A DNA stretch of 64,000 nucleotides, taken from positions 1,149,145 through 1,213,144 of the forward strand of contig NZ_JAIWNA010000002.1 of the NCBI RefSeq assembly GCF_020216065.1, given 5' to 3'. Both the position numbers and the translations under genes were made by a program. Below the pieces are notes generated by a model. It was not told the origin of the DNA, did not search any database, and saw only the letters and a list, made by a program, of their open reading frames with translations. Of this stretch, positions 40,837 to 49,897 are shown in pieces; position 1 is the stretch's first letter, and every line of letters begins with the position of its first letter. This stretch comes from Nocardia rosealba. GTDB lineage: Bacteria > Actinomycetota > Actinomycetes > Mycobacteriales > Mycobacteriaceae.

Positions 40837-42312
40837 ATGCGGTGTGTGATCTTCGGGGTGACCGGCTACATCGGTGGCCGGTTGGTCCCCGAATTGCTTC
40901 AGGCCGGTCATGATGTCCGGGTGGTCGCCCGGACACCGGCGAAACTGGCCGAAGTGCCGTGGCTCGATCGGGTCGAGGTGGTCGAGGGCGATGTCACCGA
41001 CAGCGACCAGGTGCGCGCGGCGGTGGCCGGTCGGGAGGTCGTCTACTACCTGGTGCACTCGTTGACCCGCCGCGACTTCGCCGATATCGACCGTGAAGCC
41101 GCCCAGATCGTCGGGGCGGCAGCGTTGTCGGCGGGGGTCGGGCGCATCGTCTATCTCGGCGGGATCGTCCCGCCACACACCGAACTGTCCCGCCACCTGG
41201 CCTCCCGTGCCGAGGTCGGAGAGATCCTGCGTGCGTCCGGTGTTCCCACTGTGGAGTTGCGTGCGGCGGTGATCATCGGATCCGGGTCGGCAAGTTTCGA
41301 GATGCTGCGGTATCTGTCCGAGCGCCTGCCCGCGATGGTCACCCCGCGGTGGGTTCACAACAGGATTCAGCCGATTGCTGTTCGAGACGTTCTGTATTAC
41401 CTGGTGCACGCCGCGGAGTTGCCCGCCGAGGTCAACCGCGCCTTCGATATCGGCGGACCCGACGTGATGACCTACTTGACCATGATGCGCGAATACGCCG
41501 TCGTGGCCGGGCTGAATCGTCGAGTCGTGCTGCCGGTTCCGGTGCTCACGCCGTGGCTGTCCGCGCAGTGGGTCAATCTGGTGACCCCGGTGCCCCGTGC
41601 GCTCGCAGTGCCGCTCATCGAGTCGCTCGTCCACGAGGTCGTCTGTGGCGAGCACGACATCGCCGCATACATCTCGGATCCGCCGGAGGGCCTCACCCGG
41701 TACGGACGTGCCGTGGAGCTGGCGCTGACCCGCATCCGCAACGCCGAGGTGCCCACTCGTTGGTCCGATGCAAGCACCTACGGCGCACCCTCCGATCCCT
41801 TGCCCACCGATCCGGACTGGTCCGGCGGCTCCCTCTATGAGGACGTTCGCGAACATCACACCTCCGCAGATCCGGACACGGTATGGGCGGTGATCGAATC
41901 CATCGGCGGTGAGAACGGCTGGTATTCGTTCCCGCTGGCCTGGTCGCTGCGCGGCTGGATCGACCGGGTGGCCGGGGGTGTCGGACTTCGCCGCGGCCGT
42001 AAACACCCTCGGCGCCTGCACTCCGGCGAGGCGTTGGACTGGTGGCGCGTGGAATATATCGACCGGCCACACCTGCTGCGCCTTCGCGCCGAGATGCGGG
42101 TCCCGGGCCTGGCATGGCTCGAGCTCGGTGTCGAACCCACCCCGAACGGTGGTTCCCGATACCGCCAACGCGCGATCTTTCAACCGCACGGACTTGCCGG
42201 GCACCTGTATTGGAAGGCGATCAGCCCCTTCCACAGCGCCGTTTTCGGGGGCATGGTCCGCAACATCACGAGTACTGCGGAACGCACCCCCGACAGCACG
42301 CCGAAAGGTTGA
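40837..42312 (+). CDS. NAD(P)-binding protein with DUF2867 domain
   Basis: A 491-residue two-domain protein. Residues 1-290 are an atypical SDR/NmrA-type Rossmann domain (IFGVTGYIGGRLVPELL, VVARTPAKLAEVPW, VYYLVHSL, VYLGGIVPP, AFDIGGPDVMTYLTMM). Residues 320-485 are a DUF2867/START-like domain (VREHHTSADPDTVWAVIESIGGENGWYSF, RLHSGEALDWWRVEYI, HGLAGHLYWKAISPFHSAVFGGM). The YLVHSL in place of the usual NAG/YxxxK argues for an electron-transfer or reductase role of the YbjT-like kind. It pairs with the SRPBCC gene upstream; both stand tail-to-tail with the crt operon. Confidence 0.8.
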   Translation: MRCVIFGVTGYIGGRLVPELLQAGHDVRVVARTPAKLAEVPWLDRVEVVEGDVTDSDQVRAAVAGREVVYYLVHSLTRRDFADIDREAAQIVGAAALSAGVGRIVYLGGIVPPHTELSRHLASRAEVGEILRASGVPTVELRAAVIIGSGSASFEMLRYLSERLPAMVTPRWVHNRIQPIAVRDVLYYLVHAAELPAEVNRAFDIGGPDVMTYLTMMREYAVVAGLNRRVVLPVPVLTPWLSAQWVNLVTPVPRALAVPLIESLVHEVVCGEHDIAAYISDPPEGLTRYGRAVELALTRIRNAEVPTRWSDASTYGAPSDPLPTDPDWSGGSLYEDVREHHTSADPDTVWAVIESIGGENGWYSFPLAWSLRGWIDRVAGGVGLRRGRKHPRRLHSGEALDWWRVEYIDRPHLLRLRAEMRVPGLAWLELGVEPTPNGGSRYRQRAIFQPHGLAGHLYWKAISPFHSAVFGGMVRNITSTAERTPDSTPKG

Positions 42313-42322
42313 AGATTCGGAC

Positions 42323-42342
42323 CCTCGGATCGGGGCCCGAGG
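42323..42342. terminator. Hairpin between convergent genes
   Basis: CCTCGG (42323-42328) and CCGAGG (42337-42342) form a GC stem between the ends of the DUF2867 gene and crtB; a second small hairpin, GGGTTCGACCC, follows. They may serve as a bidirectional terminator. Confidence 0.35.
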
Positions 42343-42372
42343 TATCCGCATCTTGGGTTCGACCCGAACAGA

Positions 42373-43332
42373 TCAGCCTTCGGTCGGGGTCAGTGCCCGT
42401 GCCCGGCTACCTCGCCGCGCCCACAACGCACGAGCCAGCGCCGAACCGGCGACGCGAGTCCGGCGCGCATTGCCCACGGTCGCTCGCGCGGTGAACACCG
42501 CGAACTCGCTCTGTTCGATCCGGTCGAGAATCTCCGAATACAAGATGGCCGCGGTGGCGACGCACGGTCGAGATACCGGGTGCAGCAACGCGATTCCGGC
42601 ATCGGCGTACCGGTACCAGTCCCGGGCGACGGCGTGTTGAGCGGCCAGCGCCGACCGCACCTTGGGGTCGGTGCGCCGATTGGTCCGGCACCACTGCAAC
42701 CGGGTGCGGTCCACACCGAAAGCAGCCAGCTCGTCGGCAGGCAGATACACCCGGCCACGGTCGAGGTCTTCGGCAACGTCGCGAAGGAAGTTGGTGAGCT
42801 GGAAGGCTTTTCCCAGCGCCGCCGCGTAGGGAGCGGCCTCGGGTCGGGGGCCGATGGTGCCGAGCACCGGCAGTACCTGCAGGCCGATCACCGCTGCCGA
42901 ACCGTGGATATAGCGATCCAGCGCGGCCCGATCCGGGTAGTCGGTCACCGTCAGATCCATCCGCATCGAGTCGAGGAAATCGTCGAACAGCGCGTGCTCG
43001 ATCTCGTATCGGGCGGCGGTATCGGCAAGCGCGGCAAGGATCGGGTCGTCGTGGGTACCGCGAAGACTGTCGCGCATGGTCTTCGCCACCGCGTCCAGGC
43101 GTGCCGCCGCAGAACCGGTGGCGTCGCCGGTCGGGGGTTCGTCGACGATGTCGTCCGCCCATCGGGCGAAACCGTAGAGCGCGTGGATCGCGGGGCGCTG
43201 GGCTGGCGCGAGCAGCCGAGTGGCGAGGAAGAATGTGCGCCCGTGCCGGGCGTTGAGCTCCCGGCATCTCAGATAGGACTCACGCAACTGGGCATCGCGG
43301 ATACCGGCGGCGTCGAGTTCCGTGCGAGTCAT
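42373..43332 (-). CDS. crtB: Phytoene synthase
   Basis: A 319-residue squalene/phytoene synthase, which condenses two geranylgeranyl diphosphates to phytoene. The two Asp-rich motifs are ALYGFARWADDIVDEP (about 57-72) and NFLRDVAEDLDRGRVYLPADEL (about 188-209). The fold-typical start RCRELNARHGRTFFLATRLL is present. Its ATG overlaps the stop of crtI (ATGA), so it is the last gene of crtE-crtI-crtB. Symbol based on family and operon context. Confidence 0.88.
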   Translation of the reverse strand: MTRTELDAAGIRDAQLRESYLRCRELNARHGRTFFLATRLLAPAQRPAIHALYGFARWADDIVDEPPTGDATGSAAARLDAVAKTMRDSLRGTHDDPILAALADTAARYEIEHALFDDFLDSMRMDLTVTDYPDRAALDRYIHGSAAVIGLQVLPVLGTIGPRPEAAPYAAALGKAFQLTNFLRDVAEDLDRGRVYLPADELAAFGVDRTRLQWCRTNRRTDPKVRSALAAQHAVARDWYRYADAGIALLHPVSRPCVATAAILYSEILDRIEQSEFAVFTARATVGNARRTRVAGSALARALWARRGSRARALTPTEG

Positions 43333-44855
43333 CGTCGTTCGCTCCTGGCCGCGGTGGAGGACGAAGACCGCGAGGTGGTCACAGCGCCGGTTACACGGTC
43401 GGCGGCGAGACGACCCGACAACAGTGCCGTCGGCACGCCGACACCAGGAACGGTGCCACAGCCGGCCAGCACCGCATTGGTCACTCCGCGTGGCATGTTC
43501 GCGGGACGGAACGGACCGGTTTGGGCGAAAGTGTGCGCGAGCGAGAACGGAGTACCGGCCAGCATGCCCTGCCGTTGCCAATCGGCGGGGGTGTCCACAT
43601 GCACGATCGTGGAGTTCTCGACGAAGCCCGGAACCAACCGGTCCTCGACGATCGCCGCGAGTTCCTCGCTGTAAGCGGTGGCGCGGCGATCCCAGTCCAG
43701 ATCCTCGCCGCGGTACAGGTTGGGCACCGGGGCGAGAACTGTGAACAGGTCCTGCCCGTGTGGGGCGAGGCCAGGATCGGTCGCGGTGGGCCGGGTGACC
43801 AGCAGCGACGGGTCCGTCATCAACTCTCCCCCATCGATCAGTTCGTCGAAGGTCTGTTTCCAGGCGGCACCGAAGACGAGATTGTGATGTGCGGTCGGCA
43901 CGCCGGCGGGAAAGCCGACATGCATGACGACCGCAGACGGTGCCGGTCGCCAGCTGATCGGACGCCGCGGAGAGCGATCGAGCAATTCGTAGGCTGTGGC
44001 TAGTTCAGTCGCCAAAACGACTGCGTCGCAAGGGATTCTGCGTCCATTTTCGGTGAACACAGCGGTGATGCGTGAACCGTTCCGTTCCAAGTCGTGGACG
44101 GTCTCGTCGTAGCAGAACCGCACACCGGCATCCACGGCTGCGGCGGCCAGGGCGTCCGGTAGCGCGCGCATTCCGCCGCGCGGAAAGTACACACCGCCCA
44201 CGGTGTCCATGTAGGAGATCACCGCGTACAGCGCCAGGGCTCGCTGTGGCGAAACACCCGCGTAGAGGGACTGGAAGGTGAACACCCGCCGCAGCCGTTC
44301 GTCGGTCAGGAAAGATCCGACCGCCCGGTCGAGGCGACGAAAGCCGCCCAACGCGATCAACCGCGCGAGCGCCGGTGTGAGCAGAGAGAACGGAGAATCG
44401 ACGTTCGTGGCGACAAACCGATCGAATTCGACGCGATACAGTTCGCTCAACCACGCCCGCAATCGGCGGTAACCCGCGACTTCCTCGGGCCCGGCGAATG
44501 CCGCGACCGATTCCTCCATCGCCGTGGCGTCGCTGTGAATATCGAGCCCGCTGCCGTCGGCGAAGTGCGCGCGGTAGGCCGGGATGACCGGCAGCAAGTC
44601 CAGCCGGGAGTCGAGACTCTCCCCCACCGCGGCGAGGGTGTCGGCGACGATGTCGGGCATGGTGAGTACCGACGGCCCGGTGTCGAGCAGAAGACCGTCG
44701 ATATCGCGCCGCCCGGCTCGACCGCCTGCGACCGAGTCGCGCTCCACCACCGTGACACCGCGGCCGCGTCCCGCCAAGTGCAGCGCGGCGGCCAGACCAG
44801 CCAGCCCGGCCCCGACGACGACAACCTCATCGGTTCTTCCCGGTATCGTTCGCAT
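43329..44855 (-). CDS. crtI: Phytoene desaturase (CrtI type)
   Basis: A 508-residue FAD-dependent phytoene desaturase that introduces conjugated double bonds to give neurosporene or lycopene. The dinucleotide-binding motif VVVVGAGLAGLAAALHLAGRG is at about 10-30 (read as two adjacent blocks), followed by ERDSVAGGRAGR and LDTGPSVLTMPD. The C-terminal CrtI block reads AGCGTVPGVGVPTALLSGRLAADRV. ATG 44855 follows GGAAGGTAGAG; the longer frame upstream overlaps crtE and is rejected. Between crtE and crtB in one operon. Confidence 0.9.
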   Translation of the reverse strand: MRTIPGRTDEVVVVGAGLAGLAAALHLAGRGRGVTVVERDSVAGGRAGRRDIDGLLLDTGPSVLTMPDIVADTLAAVGESLDSRLDLLPVIPAYRAHFADGSGLDIHSDATAMEESVAAFAGPEEVAGYRRLRAWLSELYRVEFDRFVATNVDSPFSLLTPALARLIALGGFRRLDRAVGSFLTDERLRRVFTFQSLYAGVSPQRALALYAVISYMDTVGGVYFPRGGMRALPDALAAAAVDAGVRFCYDETVHDLERNGSRITAVFTENGRRIPCDAVVLATELATAYELLDRSPRRPISWRPAPSAVVMHVGFPAGVPTAHHNLVFGAAWKQTFDELIDGGELMTDPSLLVTRPTATDPGLAPHGQDLFTVLAPVPNLYRGEDLDWDRRATAYSEELAAIVEDRLVPGFVENSTIVHVDTPADWQRQGMLAGTPFSLAHTFAQTGPFRPANMPRGVTNAVLAGCGTVPGVGVPTALLSGRLAADRVTGAVTTSRSSSSTAARSERR

Positions 44856-44896
44856 CTCTACCTTCCCGTCGAACTTCTCGATGGCACGCTGGCCGG

Positions 44897-46021
44897 TCAG
44901 GACGTACGGTCGGTGCACAACAGCGCCATTCGGTGCAGCGCGTCGGCCACCGACGGTTCGAGGTCGGCGCGGTCGAGAAGCTGACGCGCGTGTTCGACTC
45001 GGTCGCGGATCATCCGCTCGGCACACTGCCGCGCGCCGCTGTCGACGATCACCGCCTGTGCGAAGGCGACGCCCTGCTCGTCGATCAGCTCTTCCCGCCA
45101 GAGATCTCGCAGCCGGGCGCGGTCCGGCGGCCCGGCGAGCTGATCGGCCAGTGCGATCAACGTGGTCGCCTTGCGTTCTCGGATATCGTCACCGGAAGGC
45201 TTTCCGGTGGTCGACGGGTCGCCGAAAACGCCGAGCAGGTCGTCGCGAAGCTGGAATGCTTCTCCGACCAGTACGCCGTAGGCACCGAGAACATCCATCA
45301 CGGTGTCGTCGCAGTCGGCCATCGCCGCACCGAGTTCCAGGGGTCGGCGCACGGTGTAATTGCCGGACTTGCGGCGTGCGATGTCCATCACCGCGGTCAA
45401 GGACGGAAAGCGGTTCGCGTCGTTGGACAGGTCCGCGAGCTGACCTACTGCCAGTTCGCTGCGCATCGCGTCGTAGCGTGGCCATGCCCGGCCCAACGCT
45501 GCGGCGCCGACGCCACTTTCGCGCAACATGCGCTCGGCCCACACGAGGTACAGGTCGGCGAGGAGGATCGCCGCGGATTCGCCGAATCGGGCCGCCGATC
45601 CCGACAACCCCTGCTCGGTATGCCACGCGGCCAGACGCAGATGGGTCGACTGTCGTCCCCGTCTGACACAGGACTCGTCCATCACGTCGTCTTGCACGAG
45701 CGCGAACGCGTGTAGCAGTTCCACACTTGCGGCCGCGCGCAGCGCTGGTTCGAACTCGCCGCCGCCACCACACAGCCAACCGAGATAGACGAACACCGAC
45801 CGCACGCACTTGCCACCCGACGCGAAGTCGACCATCAGCCGACCTGGCAGTGAGAACCCCGCCGGGTCCAATTCCGCCGCGCAACGCGCCCGGACGAACT
45901 CATCGACGTGATCGCGGACCGACCTCTGTGTCTGCGCGAGCCACCGTTCGAACTGTGTCGAGCCGTCGTCGGTGGAGAGTCCGCGAGGTCCGGCTGCGGT
46001 CGCAGCTCGCTCTGCATTCAC
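44897..46021 (-). CDS. crtE: Geranylgeranyl diphosphate synthase
   Basis: A 374-residue trans-isoprenyl diphosphate synthase. First Asp-rich motif VQDDVMDESCVRRGR (DDxxD, about 112-126); second Asp-rich motif LRDDLLGVFGD (DDxxG form, about 258-268), followed by KPSGDDIRERKATTLIAL. It makes the C20 precursor for crtB. The GTG at 46021 is the best start; no strong ribosome binding site is seen. It is the first gene of crtE-crtI-crtB, 41 nt before crtI. No lycopene cyclase, mevalonate or LitR-type gene lies in the window. Confidence 0.88.
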   Translation of the reverse strand: MNAERAATAAGPRGLSTDDGSTQFERWLAQTQRSVRDHVDEFVRARCAAELDPAGFSLPGRLMVDFASGGKCVRSVFVYLGWLCGGGGEFEPALRAAASVELLHAFALVQDDVMDESCVRRGRQSTHLRLAAWHTEQGLSGSAARFGESAAILLADLYLVWAERMLRESGVGAAALGRAWPRYDAMRSELAVGQLADLSNDANRFPSLTAVMDIARRKSGNYTVRRPLELGAAMADCDDTVMDVLGAYGVLVGEAFQLRDDLLGVFGDPSTTGKPSGDDIRERKATTLIALADQLAGPPDRARLRDLWREELIDEQGVAFAQAVIVDSGARQCAERMIRDRVEHARQLLDRADLEPSVADALHRMALLCTDRTS

Positions 46022-46154
46022 GCCACGATTGTGACACCGTTTTCCCAAAAATGCATCGTTTGTGCGTCGATTACTGCCGCGTCGGCTCTCCCTCGCCGGC
46101 ACAAGTTGTTCCGCACCGCGGCCGGGTGTCGGAGGGATCCGGTTGGATGAGCGC

Positions 46155-46823
46155 GTGACTGTCTATGACGTAGCCCGCCGGCTTCCTGCCATCGCCGACC
46201 TGCGGGACCTGTGCCGCGCGCTTGCGATGCTCGACGCGATCCTGAGCCCGGACCGGGAAAGCCGGTACTACTCCTTCAACGGCGCCTGGGCCGAAGGCCA
46301 GGAGATGGCTTCGATGCGCAACGGGTCCGGAGACGAATACTCCATCGTTTTCTCGGTGGCCGGGGTATTTGTCCGGGGCTTCAGCCACGAGTCGCCGATG
46401 AGCCCGTATGGCCATGACCGCCTGCCCTGGCCGGGAGTGATCGACGAAGTTCCCGATGTCTTCATGCCCTTGGTCGAGGAGCCGGCATTCACCGACGAAG
46501 ACGGCGTGCTTGCTGTGACGGCCTGCTTGTGGCGGGAGGCGACGGATGATCAGTGGCACCACGGCACGATCGACTTCCCCCCGGACCATGCCGACCCTGA
46601 CGGGGCGACATATCTGTTCCAACTACTGGTCGACCGCTCACCTGAAGCGTTCCAGCGCTTCGCCGAGGACTATTACGAGGTCCCCGTGGACCTGAAAGCG
46701 GTGCGTGACGTGTATGCCTTGCGGCCGCTGGACCAGGAACTCGTGTCGTCGTTGAACCCAGAGGCCACCCTGGCGGACCTGGCCCAAGACATCTCCGAAA
46801 TCGGATATCCGCATGCCTCGTGA
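46155..46823 (+). CDS. Conserved hypothetical protein
   Basis: A 222-residue soluble protein: VTVYDVARRLPAIADLRDLC, AMLDAILSPDRESRYYSFNG, EEYSIVFSVAGVFVRGFSHE-like segment (DEYSIVFS at about 60), MSPYGHDRLPWPGVIDEVPDVF and WHHGTIDFPPDHADPDG. Homologous proteins of this shape occur in Streptomyces and relatives without known function; I recall them as conserved hypotheticals, which I cannot verify. GTG 46155 gives the typical N-terminus; a TTG at 46143 with GGAGGG upstream is possible. It is divergent from crtE. Confidence 0.62.
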   Translation: MTVYDVARRLPAIADLRDLCRALAMLDAILSPDRESRYYSFNGAWAEGQEMASMRNGSGDEYSIVFSVAGVFVRGFSHESPMSPYGHDRLPWPGVIDEVPDVFMPLVEEPAFTDEDGVLAVTACLWREATDDQWHHGTIDFPPDHADPDGATYLFQLLVDRSPEAFQRFAEDYYEVPVDLKAVRDVYALRPLDQELVSSLNPEATLADLAQDISEIGYPHAS

Positions 46824-46846
46824 TCGAGTGAACGGAATTCGATCGT

Positions 46847-48907
46847 TCAGTCGGGAAAACCTGCGGGATCGACGAGCAGGCGCTTGAGCACTTTGCCGGT
46901 TTCCCCGCGGGGCAGCGAGTTGAGAAAAGTGACATCGCGCGGGACCGAGAAGCGGCTGAGCCGGTTGCGGACGTAGGTGCGCACCATGCCCGAATCCAGG
47001 CTGGAGCCTTCATGTTTGACGAGGAATGCGGCCAATCGCTGACCGAATTCACGGTCGGGTACCCCCACCACCGCGACATCGCTGACCTGCGGCAGATACG
47101 ACAAAGCCTCTTCGACCGGACGTGGGAAGACGTTCTCGCCACCGGAGATGATCATTTCGTCGTCGCGTCCCGCCACGAACAGTCTGCCCTCCGCGTCGAG
47201 GTAGCCCAGGTCACCGGTGTTCAGCATGCCGTCGGCCTCCTCGGGCGGAGTGTCGTTGACGTAGCCGTCGAACAGCATGTGGTTGCCGACGAAGATCCGT
47301 CCGGTCACCCCGATCGGCACCGGCTGGTTGCCGGCGCCGAGAATCGCGATCCGGGTCCCCAGCGGCGGGCGGCCCGCCGTGGTGGGAGCGGCACGAAGGT
47401 CCTCGGGCGCGGCCACGCTGGCCCAGGAGACCTCGGTGGAACCGTAGAGGTTGTAGAGCACATCACCGTAGTCCTCGAGGAAGCGATCGACGGTCGCCGC
47501 GACGAGTGGAGCACCACAACTGACGACGTGACGCAGACTGCTCAGGTCGTGGCGAGCGCGCACCGCGGCGGGCAGGTCGACCATGCGCTGGATCATGGTC
47601 GGCACCGCGATGAGGGTGTTCACCCGGTGTTCGGCGACCTGACGAAGGCATTCCTCGGCATCGAATCCTTGCGCGAGCACCACGGTGGCCCGTACGGCGG
47701 TGCTCAATTGCAGTGCCGAGAGACCCCAGGTGTGGAACAGCGGCGCCGGGATCATCATCGTGCTGCCCACGTGGATCGGGATTCGCGACAGGAGCGCGAC
47801 CAGGGTGTCGAATCCCTTCGGATGCGGACGCCTGGCGCCCTTCGGCGTGCCGCTGGTTCCCGACGTGAGCACGATCTGACGACCGGGCACCGTGGGGACC
47901 GGAAAAGTCGTGTGGCCCATGGCGATCAGATCCTCGATGGTGATCCGCCCCGGGTCCGCGGGCAGGTCGTCGGTGACGAAGCGCGGCACGCCGTTGTGCA
48001 GGTACTGCACGAGGTGGTTGAGATCGGTGTCGACGAACAACGCGGAGAGCCGGTGCCGCTGCACGATCTCCTCGATCCGCCTACCCGACAGGCCGGCGTT
48101 CAGCAGTGCGACGTCCACGCCCAGCTTGCCCGCCGCTACCATCGTCTCGACCATGCCGCAGTGGTTGGCGGCGAGCAACCCGATCGCGTCGCCCGCACGC
48201 AATCCGACCTCGTACATCGCACCGGCCAGCGCGGTGGTGCGCTTGTCGGTTTCGGCGAATGTGGCCGTACTGACGGTGTCGATCAGGGCGAGCTGGTCGG
48301 GACTGTGCGCGGCGCCCGCCGCGTAACCGCCCGCCAGGTTGAAACCCCACCGGTACAACGACCGCAGTTGCCGCGCCGAGGTCACCGGCGGCGCGACCAG
48401 CCCGGAATTCACCACCCAGCGCACGAGCTCGGACTTGCGACGGATCGGCGCCCGCTCGCCGTTTCCCACCACCGATGTCTGCGCCCCACGCACCACATCG
48501 ACCGCACGCCGCAGCCCGGCCCTGATCCACCGGACGGTCTCGGCGTCGCGTGCCTCCGCCAGCGCCGGATGCAACCGCGGCGCGGCGAAGGCGGTGACGC
48601 TCACGCTGGTTCGCTGCTGGTCACCGGCGAGCCGGATCAGCGCGAAACTGCCCGTCTCCGGGTTGTGCAGTTCGAAGCTCTCGTACCAGCGACCGATCCG
48701 CAAGGCCAGATCGACGGTGCGCACGCCGACATCCGCGTCGCCGATGCGGACCTGCCACCTCGTGTCTCCCTCGGTACCGGTCAACCGCTGGCATCCCCCG
48801 ATGCCGGACCACAGCCGCGGATAGCTCTGCGGTTCCAGCAGCACCTCCCACAACGCCTGCCTCGCAACGGCGAAGTCCACGGTCACATCCACGACATCAC
48901 TCGACAT
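46847..48907 (-). CDS. Fusion of SRPBCC domain and acyl-CoA ligase
   Basis: A 686-residue protein of two parts. Residues 1-145 form an SRPBCC/START-like domain (VDVTVDFAVARQALWEVLLEPQSYPRLW, YESFELHNPETGSFALIR, VTAFAAPRLHPALAEARD). Residues 190-686 are an ANL ligase: LTSGTSGTPKGARRPH (P-loop), LYGSTEVSW, NTGDLGYLDAEG, GRDDEMIISGGENVFPRPVE and the catalytic Lys in RGETGKVLKRLL. The start ATG 48907 is fixed by GGGAGG upstream. The ligand domain may present or sense a hydrophobic acid for activation. Upstream on the same strand is no gene for 230 nt; the TetR at 49140 reads the same way. Confidence 0.85.
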   Translation of the reverse strand: MSSDVVDVTVDFAVARQALWEVLLEPQSYPRLWSGIGGCQRLTGTEGDTRWQVRIGDADVGVRTVDLALRIGRWYESFELHNPETGSFALIRLAGDQQRTSVSVTAFAAPRLHPALAEARDAETVRWIRAGLRRAVDVVRGAQTSVVGNGERAPIRRKSELVRWVVNSGLVAPPVTSARQLRSLYRWGFNLAGGYAAGAAHSPDQLALIDTVSTATFAETDKRTTALAGAMYEVGLRAGDAIGLLAANHCGMVETMVAAGKLGVDVALLNAGLSGRRIEEIVQRHRLSALFVDTDLNHLVQYLHNGVPRFVTDDLPADPGRITIEDLIAMGHTTFPVPTVPGRQIVLTSGTSGTPKGARRPHPKGFDTLVALLSRIPIHVGSTMMIPAPLFHTWGLSALQLSTAVRATVVLAQGFDAEECLRQVAEHRVNTLIAVPTMIQRMVDLPAAVRARHDLSSLRHVVSCGAPLVAATVDRFLEDYGDVLYNLYGSTEVSWASVAAPEDLRAAPTTAGRPPLGTRIAILGAGNQPVPIGVTGRIFVGNHMLFDGYVNDTPPEEADGMLNTGDLGYLDAEGRLFVAGRDDEMIISGGENVFPRPVEEALSYLPQVSDVAVVGVPDREFGQRLAAFLVKHEGSSLDSGMVRTYVRNRLSRFSVPRDVTFLNSLPRGETGKVLKRLLVDPAGFPD

Positions 48908-49139
48908 CTCTGCGCCTCCCTCGGCCCGGCCACGCTGCCGGGAAGTGCCCACGCATCCCGGCCACTGTGCCGCGACGGCGCCCTTCGTCAGGCACTGCAC
49001 CAGAAGTCATAGTCGCGCACCGGGTCGTGGCCGAACGAGGATTCTCCGGATGCTTGACGGTCTACCGAAGAACAGGCGCACCAACTGTGAACACTGCCAA
49101 TCCTCGGCCGACCCGAAGTCGGGTAGGGGCCCGCGTATT

Positions 49140-49805
49140 TCAGTCCACCCGCTGAGCAGGATCGGCGGCCGCCGCCGGGGGCGGGTCGGCCAACAATCCG
49201 CCGTGCAGGAGCTGGGCGACAGCATCGTCCCAGCGGCGCAATTGTGCTGATGAGGTGAGCGGCTCGGGCAGGTGCCGGTCGATCTGTTTCCGCAACACAG
49301 CCGTACCGATGACCAAGATCAATGGATGCAGCGCTGCCCAGGTGCGGTCGACATCGGGTCGTAGCAGCCCCTGTTCATCGAATTGGTGCCACTGCGCGGT
49401 GCTGATGGAGACCAGTCCATCGAAGATGGTCGTGCCGATGGTGTCGCCCTCGACGAACGCGTGCGCGATGTAGTCGACGACCTCGGGATGGTCGGTCATG
49501 ATCGAGGTGACCCGATGCCCCAGCTCGCCGAGCGAATCCTCCGGTGGTGGCGGTAGGGGCCGAGACGCAACCGCTGTCGCGACGACTCGCAGGACGTACT
49601 CGTCGACAGCGACAACGAGTCCGGCCTTGGTACCGAAGTGATGTTGCACCAGCCCGATCGACACCCCCGCCTTCTCCGCCACCGCACGAAGCGAGGTTGC
49701 CGAAACCCCGTCGGCGGCGAAGCACTTCAACGCGGCAGCGCGGATCCGGTCCGCGGCCGAGGGGCCAGGGCCTGCCGGTAGGGGAAATGGCGACGTGGGC
49801 TGCAC
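49140..49805 (-). CDS. TetR-family transcriptional regulator
   Basis: A 221-residue repressor with a proline-rich N-terminal tail and HTH RIRAAALKCFAADGVSATSLRAVAEKAGVSIGLVQHHFGTKAGLVVAVDEYV (about 20-70). The C-terminal half has VVDYIAHAFVEGDTIGTTIFDGLV. Start is a GTG at 49805. It is divergent from a membrane-protein/NAD-binding pair across three evenly spaced palindromic sites (49820-49877), which are the likely operator. Confidence 0.85.
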   Translation of the reverse strand: MQPTSPFPLPAGPGPSAADRIRAAALKCFAADGVSATSLRAVAEKAGVSIGLVQHHFGTKAGLVVAVDEYVLRVVATAVASRPLPPPPEDSLGELGHRVTSIMTDHPEVVDYIAHAFVEGDTIGTTIFDGLVSISTAQWHQFDEQGLLRPDVDRTWAALHPLILVIGTAVLRKQIDRHLPEPLTSSAQLRRWDDAVAQLLHGGLLADPPPAAAADPAQRVD

Positions 49806-49819
49806 GAATCAACCATAGA

Positions 49820-49877
49820 CAATACGAGCATACTGTGTCACGATACGCTCATATTGCAAAACGGTATGGACATATTG
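49820..49877. promoter_or_regulatory. Three 16-bp operator repeats at 21-bp intervals
   Basis: CAATACGAGCATACTG (49820), CGATACGCTCATATTG (49841) and CGGTATGGACATATTG (49862) are spaced exactly 21 bp, two helical turns. Each matches C-R-R-T-A-Y-G-N2-C-A-T-A-Y-T-G, itself nearly palindromic. They occupy the whole divergent promoter between the TetR gene and the gene at 49898. Confidence 0.6.
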
Positions 49878-49897
49878 CACCGGTATCGAGGTAGGTA

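Noticed and set aside
40342..42351. 669-codon open frame on the minus strand
   Set aside because: It is antisense to the SRPBCC and NAD-binding genes, with low-complexity His/Arg/Gly-rich product and no start with a ribosome binding site.
42341..42372. TTGGGTTCGACCC as a tRNA T-arm
   Set aside because: The flanking sequence lacks anticodon and acceptor stems; it fits a terminator hairpin between convergent genes better.
43322..44500. Plus-strand frames opposite crtI
   Set aside because: Shadows of the high-GC crtI gene; no motif and no ribosome binding site.
47012..49012. 666-codon open frame on the plus strand
   Set aside because: Antisense shadow of the SRPBCC-ligase fusion; the product is rich in Arg, His and Gln and has no family motif.
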